DNA of 64,000 nt from NCBI GenBank assembly GCA_021521415.1, contig JAIQDT010001746.1, positions 349,388-413,387 on the forward strand, read 5' to 3'. This DNA is from Bidens hawaiensis (Eukaryota > Streptophyta > Magnoliopsida > Asterales > Asteraceae). A program made the translations under genes and the position numbers. This document shows, in pieces, positions 59,901 through 64,000 of this stretch. Position 1 is the first letter of the stretch, and every line of letters starts with the position of its first letter. The notes below the pieces were generated by a model. The model was not told the origin of the DNA, did no database searches, and saw only the letters and a list, made by a program, of their open reading frames with translations.

Positions 59901-60919
59901 TAAACATGTTTAACATCAAAACATGATTTTACTTGATTTTTAGGGTTTTTGGATGGTTAAACTGTTTAAAACTAACTAAAACATGTTTATAAGATTATAA
60001 CTTAGTTAAAAGATGGTTAAAAGTTCATGAAAATGAAACTTACTTGTGGGTTTTGGGCAAGGGTTTGGAGGAACAGCTGAAAGAGGTCTGGTCTTTAAGT
60101 TTATTACATAAAATGAGGTAACTTATTGATGAAGCTTGCAAATAAATATCTTGGTGGGTGAATGTGTTTGGCGGGCCGCAAGTTTCTAGGGGCCCATTGG
60201 GCCTCTTTTTGGCCCAATGGTGCCTCGGTTTCCGTGCCACACGTAAAAGTCGGTCCAAAATTTAGTTCGGGTTCGGTTTTTTCGCAAGAAAATTAATTCG
60301 AGTGTGAGAAATAGCGCAAAAACGAGTGTTTTTCAGCTTATTTTTGTAAAATAAGAAAAACGTACTGACTCGTTGTAAAATTCCAAAATATTTTCACGGA
60401 TTGCTTAAAACATGTCATATAAGTGTTTTATAAATCTTTTTCGGCTTAACGGATGCTACAATGCTTGTTTTGATATTAACGATTGCGTTTAAGCTTATAG
60501 CGTATCGATAAACGAAACCTTTTTCGTTTAAAGAGTTTTAAACGTACTGGGGCCTAAATATCAATATGTTAGCCTCTATAACATATATATTAACTCGTAT
60601 ATGACCCCTCAGTATGTATAACGGGTCATAATTAGTATCGGTCGGTTACTCGTTTAAGCACTACGAATTAACCGATTTATCGTTTACTTGTTACGTAATG
60701 AATATAGTGTACCTCGTTTTGTATGCTATCGAACTAAGGCCATATTACTAATATTTTAGCTTGCATAGATCGTATATCACTTATAGATGGCACCCTGGGA
60801 TATCCGGACCATAACCAGACCCGTTTGGTTATTCGTTTGTTCGTTACGCAATAAGCGGTTAGACGCTTATTCGAGTTTGTAAGTACTAAGGTGTACTCGG
60901 TTTTGCCACGGATGTCACA
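56998..60919 (-). repeat. Right LTR (5' LTR) of the 12.5-kb element
   Basis: 3,922 bp, nearly identical to the left LTR; small indels become more frequent after about 58740. The 48-bp minisatellite recurs at 57811-58098, again with six units and the same order of variants. Confidence 0.93.
57811..58098. repeat. Six-copy 48-bp minisatellite in the right LTR
   Basis: Identical in copy number and variant order to the array in the left LTR, as expected when reverse transcription makes both LTRs from one template. Confidence 0.95.
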
Positions 60920-61377
60920 CGAAATTCGAATTCAAATATATAATATGTTAATATATATTTAATTTATTAATTTGGGTCAAATCTTACATAATAAATGTCA
61001 AAACATAATAATATATCCCAACAACCCATACTGATATTTCTTAATTTTGCTAATACTTAATTTTGAATTTATTTTCATGTGGTATTGTAGCTATTTTAAA
61101 CTTATATTTATGTGTTTTACATTGATGATTATAATTTTTGAAGTTTTTGACATATGTGAATTTGTATCAATTCAAATTTATTCGAATTCGAGTTTCAAAT
61201 ACGAATATAATCGAATTTCGAATATGGGATGTAATACGAATACGAATCGAATAATCCAACTTTTAAACGAATACGAATCGAATACGAATACTAGCAAAAA
61301 GATAAATTATTCGAATTATTCGATTCAATTAACTTGAAAATTCGTTATTCGATTCGATGAACACCCTTACAAATATG

Positions 61378-62403
61378 AACATGCTAAAAAAGTTAATGTT
61401 ATATGAACATGCTAAAATTGCATTTAGAAAATGTTATAAAAAATTTGATAAAAAAAAATAAAGCATAGAAAACAATTTTGATGGAATGAAGTCCAAAAAA
61501 CACGTGAACAAAAATTAAGGACAAAAAAACAATGATAAAAGTTAATAAAAGCACCATAATATCATAAAAAGGTGGATCTCTTTCTTTATTAAAAAAAATG
61601 AGTTTATCATGGATACAAAACATTCAATTAAAGAAATTAAACAAATTTTCGTGATATTAAAGTTGGATATATCTTTCTTTTGTTGACTTAGTAATAATCA
61701 TATCAAATTAGAAGAGTTATTCATGGAAATGTTTTCAACTATTTTTATATTTTCGTTGTATTTTTTTAGTAATCCGTTTTCTAAATAACAATATTTTGGT
61801 ATTATATGTAGAAGTCCTAAAAAATAAGAGGAAAATATAAAACAATTTAACCATGTATCATGTATATTTATACTTTAGAGATATCACATGAATAGCCTAA
61901 AAAATAAATTAGCTGTAATTCTAATTGGTTAACTTTAATTTAAATGCATTTCCAGTGTGTACACTTGTATATAAAAATTAAAGAGTTATAATAATATAGT
62001 AACACATGTAAAGTAATATAATATGATACAATAAAATACGCTATAACTCAAGTGTGATATTCTTGAACCATATCTCTTGTATATTAGGTGTAATTATTCA
62101 AAAGATGACATTTAATTAATTAATTTAATAGAAAATAATGGAGCATTAAATAAAATTGAAATAATAAAGATTTGTGTACTTTGAATACAACTGATCTTTA
62201 ATTCTCATTAATATTCTAGCAGTATTTACACCCAAACATTTAAAATATTCCTTTTTGTTAAAAAGTAATAATAACTTTTGGTCCGACTTAAAGCATGTAG
62301 CTTTCTAACAATAAGAAGATCCACATATAATAAGCGGAGGCACTTATCAAACCCCTAGTTTTATAATAACAAATAAATATAAATATTATTGGAGTCCCAG
62401 CAC
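61378..62403. other. AT-rich upstream region of the TOPLESS-like gene
   Basis: No gene or transposon recognised; its right end forms the promoter region of the downstream gene. Confidence 0.5.
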
Positions 62404-62411
62404 TATAAATA
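62404..62411 (+). promoter_or_regulatory. TATA box of the TOPLESS-like gene
   Basis: TATAAATA followed by a transcribed-looking leader (CTCTTTCTTGTCGCTC and AAACCCTCCGATC); transcription would start near 62435-62440. Confidence 0.6.
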
Positions 62412-62502
62412 GAGCCTCTGGGTGGCTCTTTCTTGTCGCTCTAAAACTCATTGAATTGCGAAAGAAACCCTCCGATCTGAATTCCGGATATCCGATTTGA
62501 AG

Positions 62503-63269
62503 GTAACCGATTAAATGACACTCTGATTCTTCTTCATGTTGTTTGTTTGTTGTGTGTTTATGCATGATTTTTATACATTAAATTAAATTATGATTATGCT
62601 AGCTAGCATGTATGTGTTTATCGTTCGCATACGTTCCGACTTACGCAAATTAGGTTTTCCTCGCTCAATGCACAAAATTCAATTAGGTTATACACTTCGT
62701 GTTTCATTATCGCCGATTTACAGGCTTCTGATATGTAAATTGTTTGTGTTGTGTTTATACATACATTTCTGATTTTTTACCTAAAAATCACGCACACTGC
62801 TTGTTCATATAGTTTGTTTATTAACTGATTTAAGTTAGCATGTATGTGTTTATGTGTTCTGGTTGAATGCACAAAATTTAATTAGGTTTTGGTCATACGG
62901 TTCGTGTTTCACCGATTTAGAGGCTTTTAATCTGTAAAATACTTGTAAATTGTGAGTTGTAATTGCTCACGTTGTGTTTATACACTTCTGATTTTTGACC
63001 TAGAATTAGGCCATATACACTGACATGGATTGTTCTGTTCATATAGTATTTGTTGTGTACTTATACACTGATTATGCTGGCATGTATGTGTTTATCTTTT
63101 GTATACGTATCGAGTTTTGGAAAGTTAGGTTTTCTGCACAAAATTTAGTTAAGTTTGTTGAGATTTTATGGTGATTTAGGTTATACAGTTTGTGCTTGAT
63201 TGTAAATTGTGAGTTGTAATTGTTCATGTTTGTGTATGTGATTATCCATTTCCATCAATTTGATTGTAG
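62503..63269 (+). other. 5'UTR intron of the TOPLESS-like gene
   Basis: Donor GAAG|GTAACC after 62502 and acceptor TTGATTGTAG|A at 63269. The interval is T-rich with repeated GCATGTATGTGTTTAT-like phrases. It separates the leader from the exon carrying the start codon 23 bp downstream. Confidence 0.6.
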
Positions 63270-63292
63270 ATTTTTGGGGAAGACTGGATATC

Positions 63293-64000
63293 ATGTTGTC
63301 TCTGAGCAGAGAGCTTGTGCTTTTAATGATTCAGTTTCTGGAGGAAGAGAACTTCAAAGAAACTGCTCACAGGTAGGGTTTAAATTTTTAATGATTCTGG
63401 ATCTGAATTTGTATGTAGTGTGGTTATCGTTATGTGAGATTGAGTTGTACGTTTTGTTGTGGAGGTTGGAGGTGGAATCAGGTTTTTATTTCAACATGCG
63501 ATATTTTGAAGAGCTTGTAAAGAATGGTGAATGGGATGAGGTGTGAAGTATATGTCTGCATTTACTAAAGTGGAAGATAACCGGTACTCGATGAAAATAT
63601 TCTTTGAGATACAGAAACAGAAGTATCTGGAAGCATTAGATAGGTATGTTTAAATGCGTCTTATAGATTCTAGATTTGATTTTTTATTTACATTGTTAAT
63701 CGTGAGCGCGTGTTAAATTTGCAGAAAGGATAGTGCTACAGCTGTTGCAATTCTAGTGAAGGACTTGAAAGTGTTTTCGGGTTTTAATGACGAGTTGTTT
63801 AAAGAAATCGCTCTGCTTTTGACTTTGGAAAACTTCAGGTGAACACATTATTAATGGCTTCCGTTTTCTTGATATTATTTGTTTTTTATACGATTTTAAA
63901 TTTATCATTTATTAAATGCTCAAAAACGCGTGTTCAGAGAGAACGAACAGCTATCCAAATATGGAGATGTTAACTCTGCTAGAGTGATAATGCTTGGTGA
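63293..64000 (+). CDS. TPL-like: TOPLESS-family transcriptional co-repressor, N-terminal exons; one frameshift
   Basis: Four coding exons are readable: 63293-63372, 63465-63643, 63725-63838 and 63938 to the window end, all with GT...AG introns and phases that fit. Exon 1 gives the LisH domain (MLSLSRELVLLMIQFLEEEN). Exon 2 starts the CTLH domain (VESGFYFNMRYFEELV) and continues NRYSMKIFFEIQKQKYLEAL; exon 3 has LVKDLKVFSGFNDELFKE; exon 4 has RENEQLSKYGD. These are hallmarks of TOPLESS/TPR proteins, nuclear co-repressors that bind EAR motifs of Aux/IAA and other repressors through this N-terminal region; WD40 repeats should follow beyond the window. In exon 2 the frame hits TGA at 63544-63546: one base appears missing relative to the family, and the expected sequence resumes at once in the next frame. 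This is either a pseudogene-making deletion or a sequencing error. Several residues also differ from the strongly conserved family consensus. Confidence 0.85.

Larger units (their letters stand above)
48418..60919 (-). mobile_element. Young gag-only Ty3-type LTR retrotransposon, 12.5 kb
   Basis: LTRs at 48418-52318 and 56998-60919, duplication CGAAA at 48413-48417 and 60920-60924. The minus orientation is set by gag, the primer site next to the right LTR and the polypurine tract next to the left LTR. The internal 4.7 kb holds one intact gag; no RT, integrase or RNase H frame is seen in 52331-53914 or 55313-56980. The first 1.2 kb of the two LTRs differ by a single base deletion, so the insertion is recent. 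Confidence 0.93.
48236..61369. mobile_element. hAT-type MITE split by the 12.5-kb LTR element
   Basis: The ends TAGGGGTGTTCA and, inverted, TAAGGGTGTTCA are terminal inverted repeats. The 8-bp duplication CAAATATG flanks them (48228-48235 and 61370-61377). Both subterminal regions are dense in ATTCGAATTCG-type palindromes. The native element is about 0.63 kb: 48236-48417 plus 60925-61369. Confidence 0.88.

Noticed and set aside
62590..62772. A 60-codon frame upstream of the TOPLESS-like start codon
   Set aside because: It falls inside the T-rich 5'UTR intron and shows no domain; chance opening is sufficient.

Overview
The window is nuclear DNA of a dicot plant, probably of the daisy family (Asteraceae; inferred from the style of its Sirevirus and its extra 3' gene, not searched). 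It is AT-rich and almost entirely transposable elements. One ordinary host gene is visible, at the right edge: the 5' end of a TOPLESS-family co-repressor on the + strand (TATA near 62404, 5'UTR intron, coding exons from 63293). Its coding frame is broken once, in exon 2.

Left part (1-9156): the edge of a minus-strand Ty3 LTR (1-135), a probable second LTR remnant (to 2468), a foldback MITE (2581-3156), a complete non-autonomous Helitron (3401-7559) holding a hAT-type MITE (3543-4243) and unidentified exon-like cargo, a 214-bp MITE (7959-8172), and the left half of a hAT-like element with a GGT-rich core (8447-9156).

Centre (9157-44838): one Ty1/copia Sirevirus stretched to 35.7 kb by three later insertions. 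Its boundaries are fixed by matching 0.52-kb LTRs and the target duplication GTCTT. Inside it sit (i) an 8.0-kb LTR element with an intact gag and no pol (17223-25252, duplication AATTG), inserted in the RNase H codons; (ii) a 10.6-kb Ty3 Tekay-type chromovirus (27263-37820), full length but broken by stops and frameshifts; and (iii) a 2.3-kb solo LTR (40095-42433, duplication ATTAC) in an extra Sirevirus gene lying between pol and the 3' LTR. The Sirevirus itself sits inside the hAT-like element, whose right end resumes at 44844.

Right part (44950-64000): a second foldback MITE (47228-47773), then a hAT-type MITE (48236-61369, duplication CAAATATG) split by a minus-strand 12.5-kb Ty3 element (48418-60919, duplication CGAAA). 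That element has 3.9-kb, nearly identical LTRs, one intact gag and no pol. The TOPLESS-like gene follows after about 1 kb of featureless DNA.

Themes: two separate gag-only LTR elements keep intact gag frames while the only recognisable pol genes nearby are dead. They share with the Tekay element the same pre-polypurine-tract motif and the same type of primer-binding site, which fits mobilisation in trans by a Tekay-like partner. The LTRs are rich in unexplained structure: three tRNA-like Pol III-style modules, arrays of hairpins and palindromes, and 48-bp in-frame minisatellites.
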